Source: Ctenosaura bakeri
Lineage: Eukaryota; Chordata; Lepidosauria; Squamata; Iguanidae
Assembly (NCBI GenBank): GCA_948474755.1
Contig: CAOLHI010001036.1
Span: 391,039 to 455,038 of the forward strand
Direction: 5' to 3'
Length of the DNA stretch: 64,000 nucleotides
The translations under genes were made by a program, and so were the position numbers. The notes beneath the pieces are model-generated. The model was not told the origin of the DNA and made no database searches. It was given only the letters and a program-made list of their open reading frames with translations. Positions 33,941 through 45,130 of this stretch are shown piece by piece; position 1 is the stretch's first letter; every line of letters starts with the position of its first letter.

Positions 33941-34504
33941 GGTCCTTTCCACACCAGGCAATTAGAACGGGGCAGTGTGTCCTCTCACGGAAGTCGTCTG
34001 CACCTTGGAGTGGACTAGAAGCAGACTATTTACTGGAGATCCGCACCTCAGTCTGCTCCAAAATGTCCCCAAGTGGTCCTCCAGCATGTTTTTGAAAGAC
34101 CAGAAAAAACAGATCTTTATTTTCCTGGAATGTGCCATTGCATTCCTGCTCCCTCGTGCAGATTTGCAGGCTCGCACCAATGCGAGCCTGCGATCTGCGA
34201 AGGATGGGCTTTAGGCGTGGCGAGTTTTAGCGGTTGGTCAGGACCCACGACCAACTGGAAGCCACCATTTTGGAAGCTGGAAGCTGCCATTTTGGAAGCT
34301 GGAAGCCACCATTTTGGAAGCCGGAAGCCGCCATTTTGGAAGCAGAGCAGCAAGGATCTACAGACCTCGCACTGCTCCAATTCGCCCTGGACCAAGGAGG
34401 AGGCCTGCAGAAGGGCTTCAGGGACAGTCCACGTTGCTTTGGACCCCAGAAGAAGTGGTAGGTAACGGCACAGAGCGATTCCCTCGCCTCATGCGGAAAG
34501 GGCC
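33941..34504 (-). mobile_element. MITE family B, copy 2, with 22-bp tandem units
   Basis: The ends are GGTCCTTTCCACACC and GCGGAAAGGGCC, flanked by TTT on both sides (33938-33940 and 34505-34507). The GCAGGCTCGC...GCGAGCCTGC palindrome is at 34166-34191. Orientation is opposite to the copy at 12898. It is unlike the other copies in holding four tandem 22-bp units at 34255-34342. Confidence 0.75.
34255..34342. repeat. four 22-bp tandem units
   Basis: The units start at 34255, 34277, 34299 and 34321, with the pattern CYGGAAGCYRCCATTTTGGAAG (two units share exactly the same sequence). Each contains a CCATTTTGG core. The fourth (CCGCCATTTTGG) and the second (TGCCATTTTGG) match the YY1 consensus well. 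Confidence 0.9.
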
Positions 34505-34819
34505 TTTATTCCCTATGGCTAAGCTACTCCATTTAAAAATGTTACCATATTCTGAGTGGCCACAGTAACCACTGAGTGATTGCAGAAAAAGCCGTTTCCT
34601 TTGTTCACACATACCTTTGCCAGTTGATGATGTTCAGAGAAGGGTCTCATGTGAAGTTCTAAAAGCCACAAAACTGTTAAACATGTAGCAAGGAAGGTAA
34701 ATTTTGCACTAACCCAATGCCAGATTAAAAAGGTACTAATACAAATAAACGTTTCTGGATGGCTGGCTGTTACCATATCATGTAAAAATGACTGGATACA
34801 TTTTTTCCACTACTGAAAG

Positions 34820-34905
34820 TAGGGATGGGACAAATCCAGAATTTTCTGAATCCAAATCTGAATCACTGGAAGGTTCTGGGTTCACAAATCTCAAATCTTT
34901 TGAAT
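34820..34905. repeat. dispersed repeat fragment, related to 36400-36485
   Basis: TAGGGATGGGACAAATCC, then GGTTCACAAATCTCAAATC, is matched by GGATTCACAAATCTCAAATC and GGCCCATCTCTAATT near 36427-36485. Both look like pieces of one MITE-like family with a TAGRGATGGG terminus. Confidence 0.45.
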
Positions 34906-34954
34906 CCTTTTTTTTTTTTAAAGTTTTAAAAAGCAAGGGAAGGAAGGATAATCT

Positions 34955-35038
34955 TGGACACAACACACTCTCTCAGCCTTAGCAAAAGCCTAGGCAAAGG
35001 CAAACCTCCTTCTGAAGAAACCTGGCCAGGACAATGGT
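34955..35038 (+). mobile_element. Sauria-type SINE, middle fragment
   Basis: ACACTCTCTCAGCCTTAGCA, then GCAAAGGCAAACCTCC and CTGAAGAAACC, matches the central part of the SINEs at 44465 and 52116. The head and tail are missing. Confidence 0.55.
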
Positions 35039-35044
35039 CATATG

Positions 35045-35268
35045 TAAAGTCGAAGGCTTTCACGGTCGGAATCCTTAGGTTGTTGTGGGTTTTCTAGGTT
35101 TTAAGGCCGTGTTCTATTGGTATTTTCTCTGGATGTTTCACCTGCATCTGTGGCTGGCATCTTCAGAGGGTCCTCTGAAGATGCCAGCTACAGATACAGG
35201 TGAAACATCAGGAGAAAATACTAATAGAACATGGCCTCAAAGCCTGGAAAATCCACAACAACCTACAA
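35045..35268. mobile_element. Penelope pLTR in folded-back (inverted dimer) form
   Basis: The left arm (GTCGAAGGCTTTCACGGTC ... GGCTGGCATCTTCAGAGG) and right arm (CCTCTGAAGATGCCAGC ... CCACAACAACCT) are the same terminal repeat as 11863-12010 and 13985-14124. They are joined tail to tail at about 35168-35170. Arms of roughly 95-110 nt make this a long imperfect hairpin. No RT or endonuclease sequence is left between them. Confidence 0.8.
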
Positions 35269-35279
35269 TTGTCATATAA

Positions 35280-35570
35280 CTTTTCCACACGTTACCTGCT
35301 CATAGAGGTGGGGGGGTGCAGTTCGCGTAAGCAGCCTCTTGCACGAGGCACTTGCATCGCTCCTCCGTTCTCCCGCATCTGGCTTCCTGATTGCGCGAGC
35401 GCCCTGTCCCTTCCTTCCGCAGTGTAGCCTGGGAGCTGTAGGCTGTGCTGGGGGAGGAAGCACGACTGACTTGCTCGTCCGACACACCGCTGGGCAAGTA
35501 AGTGCGCGAGGGCCTCGGGAGCCTTGCGTGACCATGCAGCATTTTCAGCTTGAAACTGCGTGCGAAAAGG
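35280..35570 (-). mobile_element. MITE family A, copy 5 (reversed, short)
   Basis: The sequence from CTTTTCCACACG to GCGTGCGAAAAGG is the reverse orientation of the 32100 copy. It shares blocks such as GCCCTGTCCCTTCCTTCCGC and a shortened form of the family hairpin region (GCATTTTCAGCTTGAAACTG). It lies only about 12 bp from the Penelope dimer. CpG-rich; no coding role for the overlapping frames. Confidence 0.65.
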
Positions 35571-35614
35571 AGAATAGTTTTGTCTCAGGATCTCCCCAGA
35601 TTGAAAATGGCATG

Positions 35615-35875
35615 AAGGCCCCTTTCTACACAGACAAGAAAATGTGGATTAATGCCACATTTTACTGCCTGTGTAAACAGGGCCACATACTACAGTACAG
35701 AGATAATCCAGGTCAAAATGGGATTTTCTTTGCATAGCTCCATATGGCATCCTGGGATTTATAGTTTGATGATGCACCAGCACACTTTGGCAGAGAAGGC
35801 TGTGACACCTGGTAAAACTACAAACCCCAGAATTGTCTATGAAAGAGCTTTGCAAGGGAGCTATGCAAGGAAACC
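35615..35875. mobile_element. family D-like hAT MITE
   Basis: Facing blocks TGGCATCCTGGGATTTATAG (35747) and AAACTACAAACCCCAGAATT (35816) surround a GCACCAGCACACTTTGGCAG centre, the layout of hAT-type lizard MITEs. The outer arms are CATAGCTCCATATGG and a diverged counterpart (GAGCTATGCAAGG). Ends uncertain. Confidence 0.55.
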
Positions 35876-37919
35876 TTTCAGCTGTCCTTGAAATCTCAAG
35901 AAGACTGTACTTTCCAACCAATCAGGCCTTTAGTGGGCCCTGGAGGCACCAATTTTTAAAAACAAATTTTCCTTTCTGCTACATGTGGTTTGTCATGTGG
36001 TCCATGAGAAACCATGACAGACACATGACAGACAGACACTTACAACCAGGCACTGGTCTTGTGGAAGGAGGTACACTGGCCTACATGTAGCAATCACTGG
36101 AGGAGATTGTGTGACCTTGCCCTCTGCCCCACTACTTCTGATAGGCATCAGACCCACTGACCCCAATATTGATACATGCCCTTGATTTTCAGCCCAGAAA
36201 ATAGTGCTGAACTTAAATATTAAATGTTCAATTTAGATATATTAGAATACAACCTCAAATGTAATTTCTGAAATTGTTTGCAAAGGCCATTATTACTCCA
36301 AAGGAAAAACTCACCTACTAGCCACCTCCCCTAGTGTCTCCCAGGTTTTCAGGCATCCCAGTCTCCAACAAACTATTTGCTTGGTGAATTCAAAAGATTT
36401 GGTTTGCCTATTTTGGCACAGGGATTTGGATTCACAAATCTCAAATCCTTCCCAAGGGTTCGACGATTCGGTTGGCCCATCTCTAATTGAAAGGAACGTT
36501 TAAGATAGTCTGATTTAGAATACAGCCTCTGTGGTATACATGAAGTTTAGGGCAGGAGGTGTTGGAAGTATTTCATTGTTTCTTCATTGGATTTCATCAA
36601 ACTTGGAGGGTATGTTTGGGATGGTTTTACATATTCTAGGGGCCATGAAACGTACGTGAAATTCCCTTTGGGAAGGAGTAAGGGAACATTAATCTGATTT
36701 TTGATTTCCACAGCATAGTATGCTTGTTGACCCATTGGAAGACATCTCCTCTCTCAAGAGCAAGAGAAACAAATGTAAGAAGTGAGGAATATTAGAGCAC
36801 CCCAAAAAGGATGGGCACTCATCCCTTAGAGAAGCTGAGAATGAATCGCAATTGATTATAGATAATGATTCTGCAAGGCAACAGCAGGAAGTACAGCTAA
36901 TTAACAATATATCTGTATATCATAATACCACAGAGCTGAAGTGTCCCCTACTTCCCTGTCTGAGAGAACCAAATGGGCCTCTCTAGAGAGGGAGCATCAT
37001 AGACAAGTTACAATCAAAACTGCAGTTTTGTGTCCTTTGAAAATAAAAAGCAAATAAAGAAGGCATCTAAAATAGGGACAGTAAAAATATTAGAAAATAT
37101 GAGCCATAGCACTGGATCTCTTCAGCAGAGTAAACGAATAGGCAAGGCAGAAGCAGAACAACAAACAGTCCCACACTGACCCATACAGCTTCTAGTAGTT
37201 TAGTCTTCTTTGTAAAATAAATAAAAATAGATTTACTTACAAAACTTACATAGTCAAGGGCATCATCTAAGGGAGGAGGGAGCAGAGAAAAATGCCTGCA
37301 GTTTAAAGTGATGCAGGAAAAGAATGTGTAAGTGTGGAATAAACCTGACAAACAAGAAGTTATAATAAATACGAGCTGTGCCTAAGTTCCTAGAAAGTGA
37401 AATGTAAACTAACAATTTATATATGTAGATGCAAAGGCTTGCTAATTAACAGAAGAGACTATTTCACTGTAACCTTTTGTACATATGTGGGGTACATGAA
37501 TATTGATGGTCACAACTTGCTTATAGAGAGGTACTGTAACATCTGTGAAGCCTGCTTACTTCCAAATATTATTCACAATAGTCTCTAAGGAATCAATATT
37601 TTTACTGAACACAAAAGAAATGCAGTGCCTGTGTGACAGGTAGCGTAGTTTCCCCACATATGTTGTAGAGTGCTGTGCCATGGAGTTCCTTAAATAAATG
37701 AGAGTCAATTTGCCTTTCAGTCATCACTTCAATCCAGGGAAAGCTGGATTAAATAAGTCATGAGGATTCCTGCTCAAATGCTATAAATAATACTCTGCAT
37801 TCATATAGCACATATCAAAGTGTTCAAACTAGTGTACATACACAATCTCTGCAATATTGTGAAAGAAAAAAACAGATGACAGCCCAGAGTAATAGTTCAG
37901 AGATCTTAGTATGGCTTCT
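35876..37919. other. unique non-coding sequence
   Basis: No gene or RNA gene is seen; the only repeat piece is the TAGRGATGGG-type fragment at about 36400-36485. Open frames are below 95 codons and lack domains. Confidence 0.5.
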
Positions 37920-38655
37920 TAGAATCATAAATTATAGAGTTGAAAGAGACCAGAGGGGCCATCCAGTTCAACCCCCTGCCATGCAGGAACACCCTCAAAG
38001 CACTCCCAACAGATGGCCATCCGGCCTCTGCTTAGAAACCTCCAACGAAGGAGACTCCACTACACTCCGAGGCAGCATATTCCATTGCTGGACAGTTCTG
38101 ACTCTCAGGAAGTTCTTCCTAAGGTTCAGGTGGAATCTCCTTTCCTGAAGCTTGAATCCATTGTTCCTTGTCCTCGTCTCTGAAGCAGCAGAAAACAAGC
38201 CTGCTCCCTCCTCAACATGACATCCCTTCAAATATTTAAACATGGCTATCATGTCCTCTCTTAACCTTCTCTTCTGCAGACTAAACATCCCCAGATTCCT
38301 AAGCTATTCCTCATAGGGCATGGCTTCCAGACCCTTCACCATTTTGCTCTCCCTCCTCTGGACACTCTCTAGCTTGTCGATATTTGTCTTGAATTGAGGT
38401 GCCAAGAACTGGACACAGTATTCCAAATGAGGTCTAACCAATGGAGAATAGAGTGGTACCATTACCTCCCTCGATCTAGACACCATACTCCTATTGATGC
38501 AACTAAGAATCTCATTGGCTTTCTTGGCTGCCACATCACACTGCTGAGTCATGTTCAGCTTGTGGTGTACCAAGACTCCAAGATCGCTTTCACACATACT
38601 ATTATCCAGCCATGTGTTCTTCATCACTGGCTTTGCTTCTGTCTCCACATTTTTA
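37920..38655 (-). mobile_element. CR1 LINE, 3' end
   Basis: A minus-strand CR1. The upper frame (38648-38304) gives 'SDLGVLVHHKLNMTQQCDVA' and '[20 protein letters not shown]'. The lower frame (38288-37995) gives 'MFSLQKRRLREDMIAMFKYL', then 'GAGLFSAASETRTRNNGFKL' and 'QQWNMLPRSVVESPSLEVSK'. One stop separates the two frames. The 3' tail (TTAGAATCATAAATTATAGA) is a decayed octamer repeat. It is longer than the copy at 28023 and nearly collinear with that at 21886. Confidence 0.9.
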
Positions 38656-38899
38656 GCTGCAGTAAGCTAGCCACATGTCCCTCCATCAACCATACTTTAT
38701 TCCTGTGCTAAAATGTACTGTATTTTTAAAAACTGACCCTTTTCTCTGTCCCTTCTTTTCTGGAAGGGCAGGAGACACACACTCCAGCAGCCTGTAGGGC
38801 TCTATGGTGGAAGATGTCTTCTACCTTCCAACCATCATGATCCAGGAATCTCAAAGTAACTCAGAAGCTAAGGAACCATTGGCAATAGAGAAGATACCA

Positions 38900-39034
38900 G
38901 GCCCAAATACCATGGGTGACCTTGAGCTCCTGAGCCTGAAAGTCCTGAAATATTGTCAGTGCTTAGGAAGTACTTCGCACTGATAAGTGGTATAGAAATG
39001 TAACTGCTATTGCTTTTCTTATTCTTATTTTATT
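38900..39034 (+). mobile_element. LINE 3' tail fragment
   Basis: CACTGATAAGTGGTATAGAAA, then TGTAACTGCTATTGC followed by T-rich tail units, resembles LINE 3' ends of the type '...ataagcggtatagaaatgtaa...ctattgctatt'. Family unknown. Confidence 0.4.
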
Positions 39035-39560
39035 TATTTCATTCATAAGCAGCTTTTCTCCCAGAGTGGGACTCAGGGCGGCTTCCAAAAAAGTTAAAAA
39101 CATATACAATATAGGTTAAACCTATTAAAATAACCATATGAAAACAATTTAAATCATTATAAAAGCTTACAAAAGTGTAAAAGATAAATAAAATATCTCA
39201 ATAAAATAAAAAGCTTATTTGCTTACTCATTAAAACCTTGCTTGAATAGAAATGTTTTTGCCTGCAGGTGAAAGGTAAGCAAGGAGGGGCCTAGCCCAGC
39301 CTCCCATGGAAAAGAGTTCCAGAGTGTGGGGACAACAATTGAGAAGTCTTTCTCCTGTGTCCTCACCAAGCAAGACTGAGACAGTAGCAGAGAGAAAGCA
39401 GATTTTTTTCCTACAGATCTTAAAACTCTGGTAGGTTTGCGTAGGGAGTATTCAAGGATGAAGTTTCCCATGGTGGACCTTGAGTCTTTCAGGCTAGAAA
39501 AAGCTTTGCCACTCTTAGTTCTGCAAGCTGGCTCCACAGAAACACTTTTCTCAAAGCCAA
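39035..39560 (-). mobile_element. LINE 3' fragment (LWN-type ORF2 C-terminus)
   Basis: On the minus strand the frame from 39537 gives FSLLLSQSCLVRTQEKDFSI, then VVPTLWNSFPWEAG, then GPSLLTFHLQAKTFLFKQGF. This is the LINE C-terminal motif A-P-x-L-W-N-x-x-P. The 3' UTR (39035-39230) is AT-rich, with a CTTTTCTCCCAGAGTGGGAC, then CTCAGGGCGGCTTCC block. Stops occur upstream. Confidence 0.6.
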
Positions 39561-40525
39561 ACCTTGAAAACTTGAGCAGGTTCTTTCATCCAACTGAATT
39601 CTAAAGCCATTTTAGTTCTTCCTCTGAGAAGCTGCCAAGTATAGGTATTGGCACTCAGAAACAAAGTTTGTGCCAACTTTGAAAGCAACAAGCCAGAATG
39701 AATCTTGCTTCCTCACTTAAGGCCCTGGAGATATTGAAATGGCATCAGATTTGGGGAAAGAGTTATGATGCCAACGACATGGTTGGCACTGGACCTGGGT
39801 GGTTCCATCATCACTGTGGCCCTGTCATTTCTCTGTTTTTTATCTTCCTTTATTTCCTGAGCAAATTTAGGAACATGCCTATCTTGCTAATTGCCTGTTT
39901 TAACGTGCCCATCAGCATTTTAAAGTTATCTGAATAATTTAGCAGGCTGCGAGATACTGAGATATGAAGCATGCAGAAGAGTGGAAGTGCTGAGTATTCC
40001 TTAGAGAAAGGATTTGTTCAGATAATTTATGAAATTTTGTTTCAGAACCCCAAGAGAATCAAGAGGCTTTAAATTTTCAAGGCCAACAGGTAAAGCTGAC
40101 TAAATGGTGGATTTTTTTAAAAAAATGTTATTCACTGGTTTGCTTGCTTTCCTTGTTTTGCAGTTACAACCAGGGATGGCCAAATGGGAATATGCAAAGC
40201 AATGCAAGGATAATGCATATTTTTAATTTTAAAAAATCCACATACAGAACAAATGGGGAGAGTCCATAATTACCAGGGTTATCATAACCTTTTTAATGTG
40301 TTCCTGTCTGTCAGCTGTGGGCAACTTTGGTGCATCTGAGAGGCTTTCCCCCCTGCCTTAGCACAGTTTAGGAGCAACATGGACTGCCTGAAATGGGGAG
40401 AATAACTGTGTGTGGGGGGGTTAGGGGGTTCAACCAGGAGAGTTAGGAGACCCACAGTCTCTGTCACAACTCCCCACGTATTTTTTGTGACTCCAATTCC
40501 TTTTTCTCCTGAGCTGTTTTCAATC

Positions 40526-40528
<3 letters not shown>
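39561..40528. other. unique non-coding sequence
   Basis: No gene is recognised. About 39690-39960 is non-repetitive and could be a conserved non-coding element by appearance, without proof. Confidence 0.4.

Positions 40529-40559
<31 letters not shown>
40529..40559. repeat. (GAT)n microsatellite
   Basis: About ten GAT triplets. Confidence 0.95.
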
Positions 40560-42690
40560 ATTTTTAACAACAGGAAATGCCTAGATGTGTAGCTAAGAAA
40601 GAATGCAAAATGAGGAGATTGGCCCCCTCCAGAAAAGAATTCTGACCCCTAATAGAATTTCCTTTCATTCCCCAAATGTCTATACTGTTGCTATTGGACC
40701 CTAAGGGGAAACTATCATGGAGTTGTCTCTGCAAGATTTTTTCAGAGGAGGTTTGTGTTTGTCTTCCTCTGAACCCCAAATTTCTAGCACTATGATAAAT
40801 TAAGACTTCAGCTGAGTATTTAGAAAAGCAAGAAAAGGGGAAGGCACAGTGACCAAAGGAATGTGAAGCCAGCAAATGTAAGAATTCTAGGTGTGAATGG
40901 TTTTCCGTCTCTCATTCTCTGTAGCGCTAGAAGTCTGGAGACTGAAGAACATTTCATTCAGTGGTGCAGAATTCTTACTTAGGAAGCAATACTCTCATTT
41001 TGCCCCCTTCGAGCTACACCCCTGATGTGACCCAGAGTGGAAGAATGCTTCAAAGACATTTGAGGACAGAATGGAACCCAGAGGAAAGAGGCTAAGAAGG
41101 CCACAAAAAAGCAGACTGCAGTCGGCATTTTTCTCACCCCAGATTAAAATAGCAACACAAAATTCTGAAAATTCAGGACTACCATTTCAGGTTGTAAAAG
41201 GAGAGGATATTTTAGGTTTCCAGGAAAGGCTTCCAGGAGAAGTAGCTCCCCTGTTTTTGACAAAAAGAAAGGGAGTCAGAGGGTCAGAACATACAATCCA
41301 ACATTTCAAAAATGAAAACTGGGGCATGTGTGGACAAGCAACATCCAGGTGTGGTCCAGAGGACAAAAGTAATGAATGAGGAAGAACGTAGAAGTTCTCA
41401 GAGGCTGCAACAGTTTGCTTTTGCCTAAGCCTACCAGAAAGGGTAAAAATTTTCCCTCTCCTCTCCAGCCTGTTGAATTAATTATAAGCTCTCTTTGTAC
41501 TTTGAACGTTATTTGCAGTAACAGAAGTAAGAGAAGAACAAAGTGGGGTAGTGGGAGGTGGAGAAAGAAATTGAGGCATCCTAAAAGCAGCTGAAAATGT
41601 TGGATGGGAGAGGATTAATTGAGACTGTCCCTGACAAATTGGTACAGTTGGAGGGTACGGCAGGGGCTGCAAAATTATTATCATCATCATCATCATCTGG
41701 GGAGGATGTATAGTCCCAGGGCAACATTTTCCTGAATCCTGTGTCCATTATATTACATGGGGAAGAGGGGCTGTCCAGTGTGATCCCTTAGGTGTCCTCC
41801 TGACCTCCCAAACCCTAATTTTTTTAAGCTGAAAAAGATTATTCTCGCCTCATATTTAGGAGGGATGGTTTTCCCTCTAATCATTGTTTCAGTCAGAAAT
41901 ATCATTTTCTGATTTGGAAAGTAGCAGGTGATTGTCCTGAGAAGGGGTGAGAAGACTGCAAAAAGTTTCCCTCCTGCAATAAATGCAAGAAGAGCAGGGG
42001 ATCACATCCCTCCTACCCTTCAAAGAACTGGGCTCATTCTCATTGGCCCCATCAGGCACTAAGTGGGATTTAGGAAAAGGAGCAGCAGGAATGTGTCAGT
42101 AATTTTGTTTAAACGAAGTCCAGTCCCAAGGAATTGCATCTTCCTCTACATACTGAAGCACCGAGAACTCACTGAAGGATACAACACTGCCACATTTGAA
42201 TTCACCACAGTTGCCTTTGGCACTGAATTCTGGAAGACAGGAAGTGACCTTGCAGGGGAAAGAAAAAAGGAAGGAAGTTGTAGAAAGAACTGTGCAAAGA
42301 GAACTGTAATGCAATCATGCGTACCATCATCTCTGAACTATCTGCAGTGTTTTATCAGTGTTTCATCTCAATATTAGAGAGAGAGAGATCATGCAATTGA
42401 ACTAAAAGAACAGAATTAACTTAAGAACTTTATAATTAAATCAGAATTCGGGCAGAGTAGACTATAAGGCAAATTGAAACCGAGGAATAGCAATGGAAGG
42501 GAGCTATGTACATTGTCTCATCAGTACTGTAAGGCACGGAGGGAAAACCTACAGGCCTCTGGTTGTTGCCAGGATATGATTCCAATCAGTCATGACTATT
42601 TAGTATAGTGGATAAATCTATTCAATAGCACTTTTATTTTTTTATTTTATTGAAATTAAAGGCATTGTTACAATATACAACACCTAAATC
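40560..42690. other. unique non-coding sequence
   Basis: Frames of up to 104 codons (such as 41071-41379 and 42063-42377, both plus strand) have no domain or family resemblance that I can see. A second ATC/GAT triplet tract lies at 41677-41697. I see no splice-site-bounded coding block. Confidence 0.5.
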
Positions 42691-42815
42691 AGGACTGGAG
42701 AATGTTAGACTATCCCAACATTGTTGGACTACAAATCTCATTATCCCTAGACTGCATATAATTGTGAGGCATGATAGGAGTTGTAGTCCAACAACACATG
42801 GAAGCTATACATTCT
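42691..42815. mobile_element. palindromic hAT-like MITE
   Basis: TGTTGGACTACAAATCTCAT (42722) faces ATAGGAGTTGTAGTCCAACA (42774), separated by about 30 nt. Arms of about 25 bp around TAGTCCAACA are typical of a small palindromic MITE widespread in reptile genomes. Outer ends are not defined. Confidence 0.65.
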
Positions 42816-43104
42816 CTTTCCCAGTCTCAAAGGATAAAAATTCCCTGCTCTGTTCCAAGTGCTACTATTATGGAACAATAAAAAAGATAGTAATAGATTG
42901 ATTTGTCCTTAGACCACTTAGCAAAAGTGCAAGACGTAATGAAAGTGCCTTAGAGCTGAACCAAAACTCTTCAGATGGCATTTTCCTGAGAAAATATCCT
43001 CAGATGTTCTTCTGCTTCCCTTTTCCACCATTGTTCTCCCACAGTCTCCCAGGTCTTGTCATTACGTAGGAGGCAAAATGGCAGCCAGTTTGCTGATACA
43101 TTTC
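42816..43104. other. unique non-coding sequence
   Basis: Nothing recognised. Confidence 0.5.
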
Positions 43105-43570
43105 TTGGTGCCACTTTATGGTTATTAATTGTAAACTCACCATTGACTTATGGCAACTCTATGGATGGGAGACCTCTCAGCCACCCTGTTGTCAGCACTG
43201 CTGTGGATTCATTAACGGAATTAATCCATCTGCAGTATAGTCTTCCTCTTTCCTTACTGCCTTCTACCTGAGCAAACAATATTGTCTTTTCTAATCAGTC
43301 ATATGTTCTTATGATATATCGAAAGTATGATGGACTCAGTTTAGTCACTTTCATTTCTAGGGAAAGTTCAAGGTTCATTTGCTATAAGTCCCAGTCATTT
43401 GTCTTTTTCCTATTCAAAGGTACCCACAAAATTCTTCTCCAGCACCACATTTCAAATGAGTTGATTCTCTTCCTCTCAGCTTTTTTTTACTGTTCACTGC
43501 ATTCACAAAAGACAAAGAAATCAAAAGTACAATGGCATGGACAATCTTTTTTTATATATATTCAATGATA
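43105..43570 (-). mobile_element. Bov-B LINE, 3' end fragment
   Basis: Minus-strand Bov-B tail. On plus it appears as TTGACTTATGGCAACTCTAT at 43144, the GGATTCATTAACGGAATTAA block, AATATTGTCTTTTCTAATCA at 43279 and CACATTTCAAATGAGTTGAT at 43445. Order and spacing match the tails at 11098 and 18070. No coding region survives. Confidence 0.75.
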
Positions 43571-44464
43571 TGCCACTGATGGCACAATAATGGTATGAAA
43601 TTGCCACTCTTTATAGTGACAAAAAAGGCTGGTAGAGAACCTACAGAAAAGGTGGGTGAAAAACATCCCCCTATTTCACAGGATTTAAGAGTCTAAAAAC
43701 TCTAAAAAAAAAATGATTACGATAAGACAGAATACCAAAACTGCATACATACATGAAGTCAGAGGCAGGCTAAGTACATAGCTTTTCCCATCCACATTTT
43801 ACATCAGCCCAAACACTTCCTTTCCCCATTCCAGAAGTGGCCTCAGTCTCTCTCTCTCTGGTTTCCCCAAGGCACCTCTTATCTCTGCCTTGCTGAGTCC
43901 TCCTGCTATGCAAATGGTATGATCCATTTCTCCAGAATGCTCCAGAGGGAGGGCAAGTATTTAATTTCTAAATAAACCCTTGATTTTTTCCCCCTGTCGT
44001 TGCCAAAGTGGTTGTAATAATAATAATTAATCACAAGCAAAGCACCCTCTCTCGTGCTTTTGAATGGGATAATATTAATAATACTTGGCAGCTTGTATGG
44101 TGTTTTGCAGACATTAACTAATTAATCCTTTCATAACTCACTAGCCTCTTACTTAGAAAAACAAACAAACAGTGATCCCCCATTACTTTCTGCCCTATGG
44201 AATAAATTGGACTTAATAAGACCAAATTCTTTCTTTTTAAAAAGTCCTTTTTGTTAATCCACCAGGGAGCAGTGGGATGCATTTGCTGCACACATTGGGA
44301 ATCAACACTGTGTACTCTTTGGCAAAAATTAGCAAGGCATCACTTCTGTAGAAATAACAGTGAAAAGATGAATTTTGAAGTACAGGCTGTATGGGGAATA
44401 ATAGTCTTCATAGTCATGCCCTAACCTTAGAAAATTCCAAAAATACAGATAGCTACATTGATCC
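43571..44464. other. unique non-coding sequence
   Basis: No gene is seen. About 43990-44160 is AT-rich with several ATTAAT / TAATTA sites and no repeat signature. Confidence 0.45.
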
Positions 44465-44693
44465 TGCATGGTATAGTAGTTTGGGTGTTGGAATAGGACA
44501 CTAGGAAACCAGGGTTCCAATCCCTGTTTGGCCATGGAAACCCTCTGCATGACTTTGGGCAGGTCTCACTCTCTCAGCCTCAGAAGAAGGCAAGGGCAGC
44601 CTTTCTCTGAACAATTTTTGCCAAGAACCCCACATGATAGGGTCACCTTAGGGTTGCCATAAGTCAGAAATACCTTGAAGGCATACAACAAAG
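44465..44693 (+). mobile_element. Sauria-type SINE, near full length
   Basis: The tRNA-like head is GGTATAGTAGTTTGGGTGTT, then AACCAGGGTTCCAATCCCTG (box-B-like GGTTCCAATCC). The middle is CACTCTCTCAGCCTCAGAAG. The Bov-B-like tail is AGGGTTGCCATAAGTCAGAA, then ACCTTGAAGGCATACAACA. It is the best-preserved SINE in the window. Such elements are copied by Bov-B machinery through the shared tail. Confidence 0.85.
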
Positions 44694-44909
44694 TACTGAT
44701 CTGTTTTATTAAATGAGTTCTAGCAAATTTCCATCTCTAGAAGAAGCTGATCTTTTAGAAATGTAATGGATCCTACCGAGAGCTTGCAAAAGGTTAATTT
44801 TTTGAGGGCTTTAGCCCCCAAACCCTGCTGCCAGCATGGTCACAGCTATGGGGGCTGGGAGATTCCAGGCGATATACTCCAAAAGAGTCAATTCTCCAAA
44901 CTCTGCAGC

Positions 44910-45130
44910 ACATTCACGCTATAGAATTAAAAAGTTGTGGTTCTGCTTAACTGCTGTGGGTCTGCCCTGTGGAATCCTGGGATTTTCAGAGTAGGGAGAG
45001 GGCATTTAGAATTCTCAGCCAGAGAGATTTAGTGCCTCATTGGACTACATCCCTCAGAATTGCATAGGATGGAACCATGAGAGTTACAATGGAATAATAA
45101 CACTAAAACTGTGCAATGTGAATAGATTCC
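44910..45130. mobile_element. family D hAT-like MITE
   Basis: The left arm GCACATTCACGCTATAGAAT faces the right arm CTGTGCAATGTGAATAG. The inner halves carry GTGGAATCCTGGGATTTTCA and ATCCCTCAGAATTGCATAGG around GGCATTTAGAATTCTCAGCC. The centre is shared with family C, suggesting common descent or recombination. Confidence 0.6.

Noticed and set aside
34255..34342. Regularly spaced direct repeats considered as a CRISPR-like array
   Set aside because: The units are contiguous with no spacers and sit within a MITE in vertebrate DNA.
41071..41379. 102-codon plus-strand frame starting MEPRGKRLRR
   Set aside because: A basic start looked exon-like, but there is no conserved motif and no bordering splice signal that would support a coding exon.
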